Assembly: GCA_013297655.1 (NCBI GenBank)
Contig: JAAFHV010000075.1
Location: forward strand, 1 to 35,305
DNA: 35,305 nt
DNA from: Myxococcales bacterium
GTDB taxonomy: Bacteria; Myxococcota_A; Polyangia; Polyangiales; Polyangiaceae
Reading direction: 5' to 3'
The first letter of the stretch is position 1. Each line of letters begins with the position of its first letter. A program made the translations under genes and the position numbers. Of this stretch, positions 1 through 7,418 are shown piece by piece. The notes under the pieces were generated by a model. It saw only the letters and a list, made by a program, of their open reading frames with translations. It was not told where the DNA came from and made no database searches.

Positions 1-1971
1 CTGAGAAGGGTAGCCAAGCTCGTACCGGTAGAAGAGGTAGAGGTTCGCGGGGTAAAAAAAGAGGCGGGGAAGACCACCCTCGGCCAGGCCGAGATTCGTG
101 ACGTTCCGGGCGCGTTCGGGGACGCGTTTCGCGCGATCGAGACCTTGCCCGGCGTCGTGCCGCTCGCGAGCGGACTGCCCTTTTTTTTCGTCCGCGGCGC
201 GCCCCCCGGCAACACGGGATACTACCTCGATGGCATTCGTGTGCCGCTGCTCTATCACTTGGCGCTCGGGCCCGCGATCGTGCACCCCGGCCTCGTCGAT
301 CACGTCGACTTCTACCCTGGCGCGCCGCCTTCGCGTTTCGGGAGGTTCGCGGGCGGCTTCGTGAGCGGCGAGATTCGCGAGCCAGCGAAGACGTTCCACG
401 GCGAGGGTAACATTCGCCTCTTCGATACGGGGTTGCTGGCGGAGGCGCCCTTCGCGAACGGGAAGGGCACGTTCCTCGCCGCCGGACGCGTGAGCTACAC
501 CGCGCTCCTCTTCTCCGCGATCGTGCCGGAGGTGAGCCTCAATTATTGGGATTATCAAACTCGGGTCGCCTACGATCTGACACCGAACGATCGCATCTCC
601 GTGTTCGCCTTCGGGAGTCATGATTACCTCGGCGAGATAGACGAGGACACGGGGCGCGAGCGCACGCTGTTCTCAACCCAGTTCCACCGCCTCGATCTGC
701 GCTACGACCGCAAAATCAAGGGTGGCCGGATGCGTTTCGCGATCACCGGCGGCGTCGATCAATCGAACCTCGGCGAAGACGCGATTTCGCGCGATCGTAT
801 GCTCGCTACCCGTTGGGAGCTCGAGAAGAAGCTCTCCGAAGATTTGCTCTTTCGGATGGGGGCAGACGGCACGTTCGACCACTACGATCTCGTGGACTCC
901 GAGTCGCGCTCGGCGAGCGCGGGCTTTCGTGATCTCTACCCGCCACGAAACGACTTCGCGCTCGGCGCGCGGACAGACGTGGTGTGGAAGGTGCACCCAC
1001 GGGTGGAGGTGGTGCCCGGCGTTCGTCTCGACGTCTTCGGCTCGGTGCTCACGGACGCGAGCTCGGTCTCGGCAGGGAAGGCGACGACGTTCGTCCCGGC
1101 GGTGGACCCGCGCCTCGCGGTGCGCACCAAGGTGAGCTCGACCGTGACCCATATTTCCACCCTCGGGCTCCAGCATCAAACTCCCGCCTTCGCGGTGCCG
1201 GTGCCGGGCCTCCAAGTGGGCAAGCTCTCCGACGGCCTCCAGTCGGCGCTCCACGCGAGCCAGGGAGTGGAGATGTCGCTCCCGTGGAAGCTCACGTTCC
1301 TCCCGACGATCTTCGTGGCCAATCAGTTCGGCCTGACCGACGCGATCTCCACCTGCGGCAACGACTTCGAGATCGACGACCCTCGCTGCGCGCGGCGCGT
1401 GAGCGGGCAAACCTACGGCCTCGAGGTGTCGCTCCGACGCGCCTTCTCGGAGCGCTTGACCGGGTTCGTCTCTTACACGCTCTCGCGGTCCACGCGCCTC
1501 ACGCGCCCGATCCGTTTTCGCACGCGCCGCGGGCTAAGCGACCTCGGCTCCTTGGACGCCACGTTGCGTATCCCGGGAGAGTTCGATCGAACGCACGTGT
1601 TGAACGTGGCCGCCTCGTACCAAATCGGCGCCGGCTGGCGCGCCGGGGCGAGGTTTTACTTTTATACCGGGAGGCCTTATTCGGAGGACATTTCGGGTAT
1701 CCCGATTCCACCGTACAACGCGTACCGATTCCCCGATTTTTACCGCTTCGATTTTCGTGTCGAGAAGCGCTGGACCGTCGGGAAGACAGGATACGTCTCG
1801 TTCGTCGCCGAGTGGCTCAACGCGACGCTACGGAAAGAGGCCTTTTCGGTACAATGCTCCCAGTTCGGAGACTCGAGCGATCTCGTCTCTTCGCTCCCCG
1901 GCTCGCGCTGCCAGCCGGACGAGGTCGGGCCGGTCACCATTCCGAGCCTCGGCGTCGAGGGTGGGTTTTAG
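1..1971 (+). CDS. TonB-dependent outer-membrane receptor, 5'-truncated
   Basis: The frame is open from base 1 to the TAG at 1969-1971, so the true start lies upstream of the window and about 656 residues are visible. The first ~130 residues look like a TonB-receptor plug: a 'VEEVEVRG' strand, then 'RAIETLPGVVP', 'FFVRGAPPGNTGYYLDGIRV' and 'HVDFYPG', the usual order in plugs of the carboxypeptidase-regulatory/TonB receptor group. The remainder is rich in alternating hydrophobic and aromatic strands, as in a 22-strand barrel, and the last residue is Phe, the usual C-terminal signal for BAM-dependent insertion. In this family the protein imports a ligand across the outer membrane using TonB energy. 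The substrate cannot be told from sequence. An internal ATG at 145 sits inside the plug and is not a credible start. Confidence 0.85.
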   Translation: MRRVAKLVPVEEVEVRGVKKEAGKTTLGQAEIRDVPGAFGDAFRAIETLPGVVPLASGLPFFFVRGAPPGNTGYYLDGIRVPLLYHLALGPAIVHPGLVDHVDFYPGAPPSRFGRFAGGFVSGEIREPAKTFHGEGNIRLFDTGLLAEAPFANGKGTFLAAGRVSYTALLFSAIVPEVSLNYWDYQTRVAYDLTPNDRISVFAFGSHDYLGEIDEDTGRERTLFSTQFHRLDLRYDRKIKGGRMRFAITGGVDQSNLGEDAISRDRMLATRWELEKKLSEDLLFRMGADGTFDHYDLVDSESRSASAGFRDLYPPRNDFALGARTDVVWKVHPRVEVVPGVRLDVFGSVLTDASSVSAGKATTFVPAVDPRLAVRTKVSSTVTHISTLGLQHQTPAFAVPVPGLQVGKLSDGLQSALHASQGVEMSLPWKLTFLPTIFVANQFGLTDAISTCGNDFEIDDPRCARRVSGQTYGLEVSLRRAFSERLTGFVSYTLSRSTRLTRPIRFRTRRGLSDLGSLDATLRIPGEFDRTHVLNVAASYQIGAGWRAGARFYFYTGRPYSEDISGIPIPPYNAYRFPDFYRFDFRVEKRWTVGKTGYVSFVAEWLNATLRKEAFSVQCSQFGDSSDLVSSLPGSRCQPDEVGPVTIPSLGVEGGF

Positions 1972-2145
1972 CCCGCCGCCCGCTGCCAGCACTCGGGAGG
2001 TTTTCCCCTGCGCCTGCCCGCTGGTCCCGATCTCTCCGACCGTGACCCCGTCGCGCGCGATTTGCCAGCGCTCGTTCGCGGTTCCGTCGGAGCGCGATCG
2101 GGGCAAACAGCGGGCCCTCACCTCGTTGGCCGAGCCCCCGCTACC

Positions 2146-3024
2146 TCACGCTCGTTTGCGCTTGGATGCTCCGCGGAAGGCGAGCTCCATGTGCTTCATG
2201 AAGGCGCGGACGCGGCTGGTCTGTCGGAGATCGGCGACAGTGAGGAGCCACACGTCGTGAGAATAGGCCTCTTGAATTTCACCGATCCGCACGAGGCGCG
2301 GATCGCGATCGCCGTCGAACGTGGCGAGGAAGTGCACCCCGACCCCGGTCGCGATCACCTCGCGGAGATCGGTCGTCGAGCCACCCACGCGCATCGCGAT
2401 CCGGGCCTTGGGCGCCTTCGCCGCGAGCCAATCGTCGAGCCACGTCATTTGGAGTCGTTCGTCCCAATGCACCCACGGAAAATCGCCGTACGACGCGCTC
2501 GCGCCGGCCGCTTCGACGAGGGCCCGCTGGCCATAGACCGCGAAGTCGACCCGCCCCACCTTGCGACCGACGAGGTGCTCCGGAGGTGAGGCCGTCAAGC
2601 GGAGCGCGATGTCGGCCTCGCGGCGGGTGAGCGAAGCGAGTGTGTCGGTGAAGCTCACCGTGAGCTCCACGCTCGGGTGGCGCGCCACGAACGACGCGAA
2701 CGCATCGCCGTAACCACGAAAGAGCATATCCATTGTCGTCACGCGCAGCTTGCCCTCGAGCTGTGCGTCACGCCCGAACACGCGGCTCTCGAGGGAGAGC
2801 ATCTCGCCCTCCACGCGCTCGGCCACCTCGGCGATGTCTTGCCCCGCGGCGGTAGGGACGAACGCATCGGGGGTTTTGTCGAACAGTCGCACGCCGAGAG
2901 ACTCTTCGATCGCGCGTACCCGCCTCCCGACCGTCGTGTGGGCCACCCCGAGGCGCGCTCCGGCGAGGCTGAGGCTCTGGTCGCGCGAGACAGCGAGAAC
3001 GTAGCGGAGGTCGTCCCAATCCAT
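2146..3024 (-). CDS. LysR-family transcriptional regulator
   Basis: The product is 292 aa, normal for LysR. Residues 1-60 form the winged helix-turn-helix ('MDWDDLRYVLAVSRDQSLSL', then 'LGVAHTTVGRRVRAIEESLG' and 'RLFDKTP'). Residues ~90-290 are the type-2 periplasmic-binding-like effector domain ('GKLRVTTMDMLF', 'ADIALRLT', 'GVGVHFLATF'). It would bind DNA as a tetramer and respond to a small ligand that is not identifiable here. The ATG at 3024 is the natural start because the family's N-terminus begins directly at the recognition domain. A 16-bp perfect-arm palindrome begins 3 bp upstream of the start codon (3027-3042), so autoregulation is plausible. The nearest divergent gene starts 307 bp away. 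The regulator converges on the TonB receptor gene, which is not an obvious target. Confidence 0.88.
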   Translation of the reverse strand: MDWDDLRYVLAVSRDQSLSLAGARLGVAHTTVGRRVRAIEESLGVRLFDKTPDAFVPTAAGQDIAEVAERVEGEMLSLESRVFGRDAQLEGKLRVTTMDMLFRGYGDAFASFVARHPSVELTVSFTDTLASLTRREADIALRLTASPPEHLVGRKVGRVDFAVYGQRALVEAAGASASYGDFPWVHWDERLQMTWLDDWLAAKAPKARIAMRVGGSTTDLREVIATGVGVHFLATFDGDRDPRLVRIGEIQEAYSHDVWLLTVADLRQTSRVRAFMKHMELAFRGASKRKRA

Positions 3025-3331
3025 GGTGTGCAGGTTTGCACAGGCGACGCGCGGAATCGATCGTTGCCTGAAATTTCTCGCGGCCTACTGTCCTCGAGAG
3101 CAAACGCGTCGGCCCGACCAACCGAGCGCCCGGCACTGCGGTCGTTCACGGCGTGCCGCCGCTCTTCGGTCTGACTCGACTGCTCTCGTGCCGCCATCGT
3201 CCCGTGTCGCGCGCCGTTCGTTCGCGCGCTTCTTCCGTATTGCCTCGTTTCGTCGCGCGCCCAAGTCGGCGGCCGGTTCGCGCCGGCGCTTCGTCGCGCT
3301 CGTCGTTCGCCTCTCTTCCAAGGATCCCCTC
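3025..3331. other. Divergent intergenic region, 307 bp
   Basis: Lies between the LysR gene (minus) and the secreted protein gene at 3332 (plus). Apart from the palindrome at 3027-3042 there is a weak sigma-70-like pair on the plus strand, TTGCCT at 3064 and TACTGT at 3086, spaced 16 bp. The frame upstream of 3332 stays open but its composition is Arg/Ser-rich and not protein-like, so I do not extend the downstream gene into it. No other feature seen. Confidence 0.5.
3027..3042. promoter_or_regulatory. Candidate operator palindrome next to the LysR gene start
   Basis: TGTGCA-GGTT-TGCACA: two perfect 6-bp arms around a 4-bp centre, ending 3 bp from the regulator's start codon. The position suits autorepression or an mRNA leader of almost no length. 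It does not show the classic LysR T-N11-A box at exact spacing, so binding by the LysR protein is inference. Confidence 0.35.
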
Positions 3332-4228
3332 ATGAAACGTCTCTCGTTCGTGACAGTCGTGTTCGTCGCTGCCTCGTTCTCGCCCATCGTGGCCTATGCC
3401 GAGGAGGGACAGAGCTCCCCTCCCTCGTCGCCCCCGAGTCCGCCCTCCGCGCCGCCTCCGGCGTCCCCGCCAGCGGCGGCGCCGAATCTGGCGACCGCGC
3501 CGCTGCCGGCCGTGCCCGAGGCCGGCGCCGCGACCCGAAACGAATCGGCCGAAGCGCTGACGGCATTTCGTGCGTGGGTCACGCCACGAGCGGAGCCGGA
3601 GCGCGCCTATCGCTGGATCGGAGCGGTGTCGGAGTTGGCAGTCGGGGGCACTCTGCTACCCGCCGGCGCGGTGCTCTATTCACGCGAAGGCTCGGCGGTG
3701 ACGGGGGCGCTCATTGGTTTGGGTGTAGGCGGTTTGGTCGGAGGCCTCCGGACGGTAGTGTTCGGGAGCGACATCGACGCCCACGATCGCGCGGAGAGCG
3801 CGATGGAGCACGAGCGAGCGCTCGGACACGACGACGCGGCGGTGCTCGCGGCGGGCGAGAACGAGCTCCATCGGGCCGCGGATTCGCAGAGGCTCGAGCG
3901 TTTGGTCGGCGGCGGCATCGGGGCGGGCCTCGGCGTGGCCGCGCTAGGGTGGGGCGCGGCCTTCGCGGCGGCCGATTTTACGAGCAGCTCGTTCACGCGC
4001 CGGCAGCAAGACGGAGTCTCGGTCGCGCTCCTGTTGGGCGGCGCGATATGCACCGTCACGAGCCTCCAGGCGCTCCTGTTGCCGTCTACGGCCGAGGTCT
4101 CTTGGCAAGGGTATAGCCAAACGAAGCGCGCGAAGTCGGTCGCCGCGTTCGCGCCGAGCGAGGTCGCGTTCCACGCCACTCCGCTCCCCGGCGGCGGCGC
4201 GAGCGCGGGGATCTCGGGGAAGTTCTGA
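3332..4228 (+). CDS. Secreted or envelope protein with proline-rich linker and glycine-rich membrane segments
   Basis: 298 aa. The ATG at 3332 is preceded by AAGGA at good spacing and opens a clear signal peptide (residues 1-23, ending 'AYA' before 'EEG'). Residues ~29-70 are a Pro/Ala/Ser-rich linker. Then come glycine/alanine-rich hydrophobic stretches ('VGGTLLPAGAVLYS', 'ALIGLGVGGLVGG', 'GGGIGAGLGVAALGWGAAF', 'VALLLGGAICTVTSLQALLL') separated by a charged, His/Glu-rich helix. The design resembles other Polyangia periplasmic or membrane proteins with no assigned role. I do not recognise a domain and propose no function. It stands alone, divergent from the LysR gene. Confidence 0.75.
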   Translation: MKRLSFVTVVFVAASFSPIVAYAEEGQSSPPSSPPSPPSAPPPASPPAAAPNLATAPLPAVPEAGAATRNESAEALTAFRAWVTPRAEPERAYRWIGAVSELAVGGTLLPAGAVLYSREGSAVTGALIGLGVGGLVGGLRTVVFGSDIDAHDRAESAMEHERALGHDDAAVLAAGENELHRAADSQRLERLVGGGIGAGLGVAALGWGAAFAAADFTSSSFTRRQQDGVSVALLLGGAICTVTSLQALLLPSTAEVSWQGYSQTKRAKSVAAFAPSEVAFHATPLPGGGASAGISGKF

Positions 4229-4341
4229 GTCGTCGAACTGCCAACGATCCTCGCTCGCGAAGGACGGGTCGCGTGGCGAGCGCGCGTTCGCCCTCGCGGA
4301 TTCATCATAATCGAGCTCGCGCTCAGCGCTCCGGAACGGGG

Positions 4342-4550
4342 ACGTCCACTTCGTTCGGGTCGAGCGGGGGCGGACGGGGGCGCGGGTGGCGCTGGCGCGG
4401 GCGGCAGCGGGGGCCCCAGCGTCGGCCTCTGGATCGTCTCCGGAAAGGCCGAGTCCATGAATGCCAAGTTCGAGGTCGGCGCGGGGAGGCGCGGGCGGCG
4501 GACCGCTCCCCGGCGTAGCGGGCCGGCGCGCCGACAGGCTCCCGAACTAA
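4342..4550 (+). pseudogene. Degenerate 3' end of a glycine-rich repeat protein, frameshifted
   Basis: This 347-bp gap (4229-4575) has no intact gene. From about 4370 one frame reads a Gly/Ala run followed by 'PSVGLWIVSGKAESMNAKF' and 'EVGAG'. After one extra base near 4487 another frame continues 'GAGGGPLPGV' and 'AGRRADRLPN', then TAA at 4548-4550. The join of 'EVGAG' to 'GAGGG' reads as one protein. Gly-Ala runs broken by 'GGPSVG.W'-type strands are common in the C-terminal halves of Polyangia DUF1565-like or parallel beta-helix proteins; that resemblance is from memory, not a search. Upstream the frame slips again at about 4370 ('GTGTSTSFGSSGGG'). I read it as a decayed gene tail; chance GC-rich sequence is the alternative. 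Confidence 0.35.
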
Positions 4551-4575
4551 CGAACGCCCGGGAGTTGTCGTCGTC

Positions 4576-5511
4576 TCAGTTCGCCGCGTCGAAGATCCTG
4601 CGGACGTAGGCCTTTACGTCGGCCGGGGGCTGATAGAAGCGGTACGTGGTGTGGCTCGCGAGCCCGTTCTTGCCATTCAAGAAGTCGGAGATTTGGGCGC
4701 GGAGGCTGCTCTTCATGCGCGCGCCGGCGAACACCACGTGAACGTGGCGTACCTCCGACGAGGGCCAGCCGTCTTGGCCCGGGTTGCGGAAGAACGCCGC
4801 GAACCCGAGGCTGTCGAGGCGCGCGATGAGCTTCTTCACCTGCGCGTCGCTGAGCCCCCGAACGCTGAGATCCGTCGCCGCAGAGTAGGCACGACCGCTC
4901 GCGACTCCGTCTTGTGCGTGGGTGCCCGCCGAGGCGGCGGCGTTGCCGATCGTCTGCGTGATACGCGCAGAGGTGATGCCCGCGCAGCGGAGGCGGTCCG
5001 ACGCGGTGGGGTGAAGTCCGAAGCGCAACGTCGCGTCGACGTGCGGACACGCGGGGGCGGGCGCGACAGGCACCTTGCACGAGTCGTCGCGACCCGGATT
5101 CACCGCGCAACCGGCCGGGCACTTGCGGACCACGGTCGCCTTGCCAGGGCCACTGCAGCGATAGAGCGTGCCTCTCGTGCCGCCGGAGACTTTGTCGCCC
5201 GCGCAATACTCGCCCGTCTTGGCGTCCGAGTCGCAGCTCGCTCCTGCGACGAGCCCCTGTGCAGTGGAGTCCACCTCTTCGCCGCCTTCCTCGATATCGA
5301 TGTCTTGGTCGAGCGAAGTGGCGAGTCCGTCGTCGAAGTTATCGGGCAGTCCGTCGGCGGGGTGATCGTCGCCTTGGTCGTTCTCTTCTTGCGCGACCGC
5401 GCCATCTTCGGCCGTCTCTACGGCGCAGCCGGGGAGCGCGCCGAACGAACCGACCGCGAGTCCGAGGAGGGCGAGGGGGAGCGCGAGCTTGCGGAGCGAT
5501 TCGGTTTTCAT
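4576..5511 (-). CDS. Lipoprotein with a peptidase M15-like (D-Ala-D-Ala carboxypeptidase type) C-terminal domain
   Basis: 311 aa from the ATG at 5511, chosen because it opens a lipoprotein signal ('LALPLALLGLAV', then lipobox 'ALPGC' with Cys29). An upstream ATG would add an Arg-rich non-signal leader. Residues ~32-75 are very acidic (Asp/Glu-rich), a low-complexity linker. A Cys-rich segment follows ('CDSDAKTGEYCAG', 'YRCSG', 'CPAGC'), suggesting a small disulfide-bonded module. The C-terminal ~150 residues carry 'THAQDG', 'GRAYSAATDLSV', 'WPSSEVRHVHVVFAG'. His, Asp and the final H-x-H are the kind of residues that bind zinc in M15/VanY-type peptidases. It would act on peptidoglycan peptides in the periplasm or outside the cell, by family analogy. 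No linked wall genes are present. Confidence 0.6.
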   Translation of the reverse strand: MKTESLRKLALPLALLGLAVGSFGALPGCAVETAEDGAVAQEENDQGDDHPADGLPDNFDDGLATSLDQDIDIEEGGEEVDSTAQGLVAGASCDSDAKTGEYCAGDKVSGGTRGTLYRCSGPGKATVVRKCPAGCAVNPGRDDSCKVPVAPAPACPHVDATLRFGLHPTASDRLRCAGITSARITQTIGNAAASAGTHAQDGVASGRAYSAATDLSVRGLSDAQVKKLIARLDSLGFAAFFRNPGQDGWPSSEVRHVHVVFAGARMKSSLRAQISDFLNGKNGLASHTTYRFYQPPADVKAYVRRIFDAAN

Positions 5512-5768
5512 GACAGACCCGTTTGCAGGATGAGGGCCAGCGCGCTCCTCGCTGCGACCCTGCGTTCGGTCGCGAATTTCCAGCGCGCGACGCAGCCGCC
5601 CGGCCGCGCATGGAGCGGCTCTGGGGCCGCAGAGACAGGGTAAGGTCATGTGGTCCCCGCCGGTTCGTAGCGTTTCGAAATGGGCGCGCCGCCTCTCCAC
5701 ACGGGCGAGGCGGCGCTTCGTAGCGAGCGCAAAGAGCGCCGCCATATCGGGCGTAAGAGGTAGTCGAA
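5512..5768. other. Intergenic region, 257 bp, containing a strong hairpin
   Basis: Between the M15-like lipoprotein gene and the decayed gene at 5769. Apart from the hairpin at 5686-5716 I see no coding signal: the open frame upstream of the lipoprotein is Arg-rich without a signal sequence. No clear promoter could be assigned. Confidence 0.4.
5686..5716 (-). terminator. Hairpin downstream of the decayed gene at 5769
   Basis: Perfect 10-bp stem GCGCCGCCTC / GAGGCGGCGC with an 11-nt loop, about 50 bp past the TGA at 5769-5771 in the minus direction. The minus-strand sequence after the stem (GCGCCCATTTCG) has only a short T run, so termination is likely but weak. Confidence 0.45.
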
Positions 5769-6211
5769 TCACTCGAGGATGATCGGCCTCCAGGATCGGG
5801 GCATCTCCTCGGTGCGGAGGAAGAGCTTCACCGGCCCACGGTTGGGGTGGTTCTTCGTCGCTTCGACGACGACCGGATACGACGACTGCGTTCCCCAGCG
5901 ATTGTCGGAGTGGGTGAGGTTGAGCTGAGCGCTCCCGAGGGTCGTCCTCGTTGGAGGGGATGGCTTCTGCGATCCCGTTGAGGCCGCCCCTCGGTCGGCA
6001 TGTCGCTCGTCGCGCTCCGGTCGGCTTCCACCGCGGCGACCAGCCGTGTCGCGATCGTGCTCGGCGAGATAGGCAATATCGTCTCGCCGCGCGGAGCGAT
6101 ATGCGCGAGCGCCCCGGCGGCCGCTGCGCTCGTGCTCGGCGCGTATCCGCACGAACGCAGGTGTTTTCCTAGGATTCGCGTGGTTCGGCGAGGGCGGCAC
6201 GAGCGCTGCAA
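5769..6211 (-). pseudogene. Frameshifted gene remnant of unknown family
   Basis: Three minus-strand frames in succession carry protein-like sequence with the strong GC3 bias of real genes here. Upstream: 'ALAHIAPRGETILPISPSTI' and on to 'ATRLVAAVEADRSATSDM'. Middle: 'GGLNGIAEAIPSNEDD'. Last: 'LGSAQLNLTHSDNRWGTQSS', 'YPVVVEATKNHPNRGPVKLF' and 'LRTEEMPRSWRPIILE', ending at the TGA at 5769-5771. No single frame spans the region, so at least two frameshifts separate the parts. I do not recognise the family. The plus strand shares the same third-codon positions over part of the region, so strand choice rests mainly on the last segment, which is convincing. The upstream limit (6211) is approximate. 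Confidence 0.4.
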
Positions 6212-6253
6212 GGTGCTCCGTCAGGCTCGACCATCGGGCCGCGGAGGTCTGCC

Positions 6254-6406
6254 ATGCTCACCATCATTCTCATCGTTCTTCTCGTTCTCGCGCTCGGTGG
6301 TGGCGGCTGGGGTCACTCGCGCTTCGGAGCGGCGGGTTGGTCGCCTGCGGGGCTCATCGTCCTCGTGCTCCTCGTCATGTGGTTCACCGGCAACCTCCGC
6401 TTCTGA
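6254..6406 (+). CDS. DUF3309-like small hydrophobic protein
   Basis: 50 aa: 'MLTIILIVLLVLALGGGGWG', then a short polar turn ('HSRFGAAGWS') and a second hydrophobic stretch 'PAGLIVLVLLVMWFTG', ending 'NLRF'. The two hydrophobic helices around a Gly/Trp/Ser-containing loop are the signature of DUF3309, a family of ~50-residue membrane proteins without known function. ATG at 6254, TGA at 6404-6406. Codon use is strongly GC3-biased, like the neighbours. It is short enough to be missed by length filters. It lies 49 bp upstream of the lipoprotein gene at 6456 in the same direction. Confidence 0.7.
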   Translation: MLTIILIVLLVLALGGGGWGHSRFGAAGWSPAGLIVLVLLVMWFTGNLRF

Positions 6407-6455
6407 GCGGTTCGCGCGCTCGCGTCGCGGTCGCTGGTATCGTCGCCGCGTGGAG

Positions 6456-7133
6456 ATGTCGCTACGCGGTGGGCCGAAGGTGGTCGTCTCGATCGTGTCG
6501 GCGCTCGCCCTCGGATGCCGCTCCACGCCTTCGGTCGCCACGAGCGTCACGGGGGACCTGACCGTCGACGTCTCGGGCTGCGCGTCGGTCGTCGCGATCT
6601 CGGACAGCGGCACCGCGTGTGCGCTCGCCGAAGATCGCAAGGTGCGCGTCCTCGTCGCTCTCGGTGAGGGCTCGCTGTCTGCGCACGCGGGCGCGAGCGT
6701 CGTACCTCTCGGCGAGCCGCGCTCCAACGCGATGGGTGTGCTCTACACGTTGTCGATTCCGCTCGAGGTTTCTGCGGTGATCCTTCGTCGCGAATCTCCG
6801 GGCACGGCCTCCGAAGCGACGGTGCGGTTCGCGCCATCGCCACGTCCGACGTGGTTCGCGGACGCCAACACGAAGCGGCAAAAGGGTGACCTCGACGGGC
6901 GCTCGCGCTCGCGACGCCAGGTCTCGCTTCGACTTCGGGCCGACGTGGTCGTAGCCCCCGCGACCGTCGTCGACGACACCGCCGCTGCGTCCTTGGCCCA
7001 TGCACTCTACACAGATGCCGACGCAGGGGCCGTCGGCGACCTCGATCTTCCGCGCCGTCTCCACCTCGCGCGCGTCGCCGCCCAGCGCGCCGGAAAGCCA
7101 TGGTGGAAAGCATTTCGCGCGTTTGCACGATGA
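6456..7133 (+). CDS. Putative lipoprotein of unknown function
   Basis: 225 aa. The ATG at 6456 gives an N-terminus 'MSLRGGPKVVVSIVSALALG' directly followed by Cys21, a fair lipobox (LALGC). The next part ('DLTVDVSGCASVV', 'CALAEDRKVRVLVALGE') resembles the N-termini of Polyangia lipoproteins encoded near sigma factors, where a short beta domain precedes a TPR or CHAT region. That resemblance is inference from memory. Here the protein stops after an Arg/Ala-rich tail instead of continuing into TPRs, so it may be a shortened relative. From ~residue 148 ('DGRSRSRRQ') the composition is less convincing, and a frameshift there cannot be excluded. It precedes the lipoprotein and sigma-factor genes on the same strand. 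Confidence 0.55.
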   Translation: MSLRGGPKVVVSIVSALALGCRSTPSVATSVTGDLTVDVSGCASVVAISDSGTACALAEDRKVRVLVALGEGSLSAHAGASVVPLGEPRSNAMGVLYTLSIPLEVSAVILRRESPGTASEATVRFAPSPRPTWFADANTKRQKGDLDGRSRSRRQVSLRLRADVVVAPATVVDDTAAASLAHALYTDADAGAVGDLDLPRRLHLARVAAQRAGKPWWKAFRAFAR

Positions 7134-7205
7134 CGAGACAGACTCGTTGAAAGGTCCTGCGTCAGAGCTTGTGTGCGCCGAGTCAGAGTGGCACTCTCCC
7201 GCGCC

Positions 7206-7418
7206 ATGCGTTGGACCTCCGCCCGTTCGCTCTTCGTTGTTTCGTCCTCGGCACTGCTCGGGCTCGGCGCGATGACGGCGTGTGCTTCGTCGCACGAGGG
7301 CGAAACGATCAGTGAATCCGAGAGCGCGCTGAAGCGGAAAGACATCGAACAAGACGAGCCGCGTGCGCCTCGCGGCGCAGGCACGGGTGGCGCGGATACG
7401 TCGGTGCCGCCGTCGTGA
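7206..7418 (+). CDS. Short lipoprotein, possibly the detached N-terminus of the next gene
   Basis: 70 aa. ATG at 7206 opens a type II signal peptide ('SLFVVSSSALLGLGAMTAC', Cys26). The rest is a polar, Gly/Pro-rich stalk ending 'GGADTSVPPS'. Its TGA overlaps the GTG start of the next frame. The stalk would join smoothly to the next frame's 'IQPLPPILVLQPTY' after a one-base shift, so the two may be one secreted protein split by a frameshift, in the genome or in the read. As it stands it would give a tiny membrane-anchored peptide. Confidence 0.5.
   Translation: MRWTSARSLFVVSSSALLGLGAMTACASSHEGETISESESALKRKDIEQDEPRAPRGAGTGGADTSVPPS

Noticed and set aside
984-2045. 353-residue plus-strand frame overlapping the TonB receptor
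   Set aside because: Arg/Pro/Gly-rich shadow in another frame; the receptor frame has plug and barrel features throughout.
1828-2121. Minus-strand frame with a plausible-looking segment near 2000-2110 between the receptor and LysR genes
   Set aside because: Only ~40 residues lie outside the receptor gene and no family or start signal supports it.
3676-4467. 263-residue minus-strand frame reaching into the gap at 4229-4467
   Set aside because: Mostly antisense to the secreted-protein gene; the gap part is Pro/Arg-rich and fits the frameshifted relic on the plus strand better.
6000-6455. Upstream extension of the lipoprotein gene at 6456 to an ATG at 6000
   Set aside because: It would overlap the DUF3309 gene in another frame and remove the N-terminal lipoprotein signal; the leader is Arg/Ser-rich.
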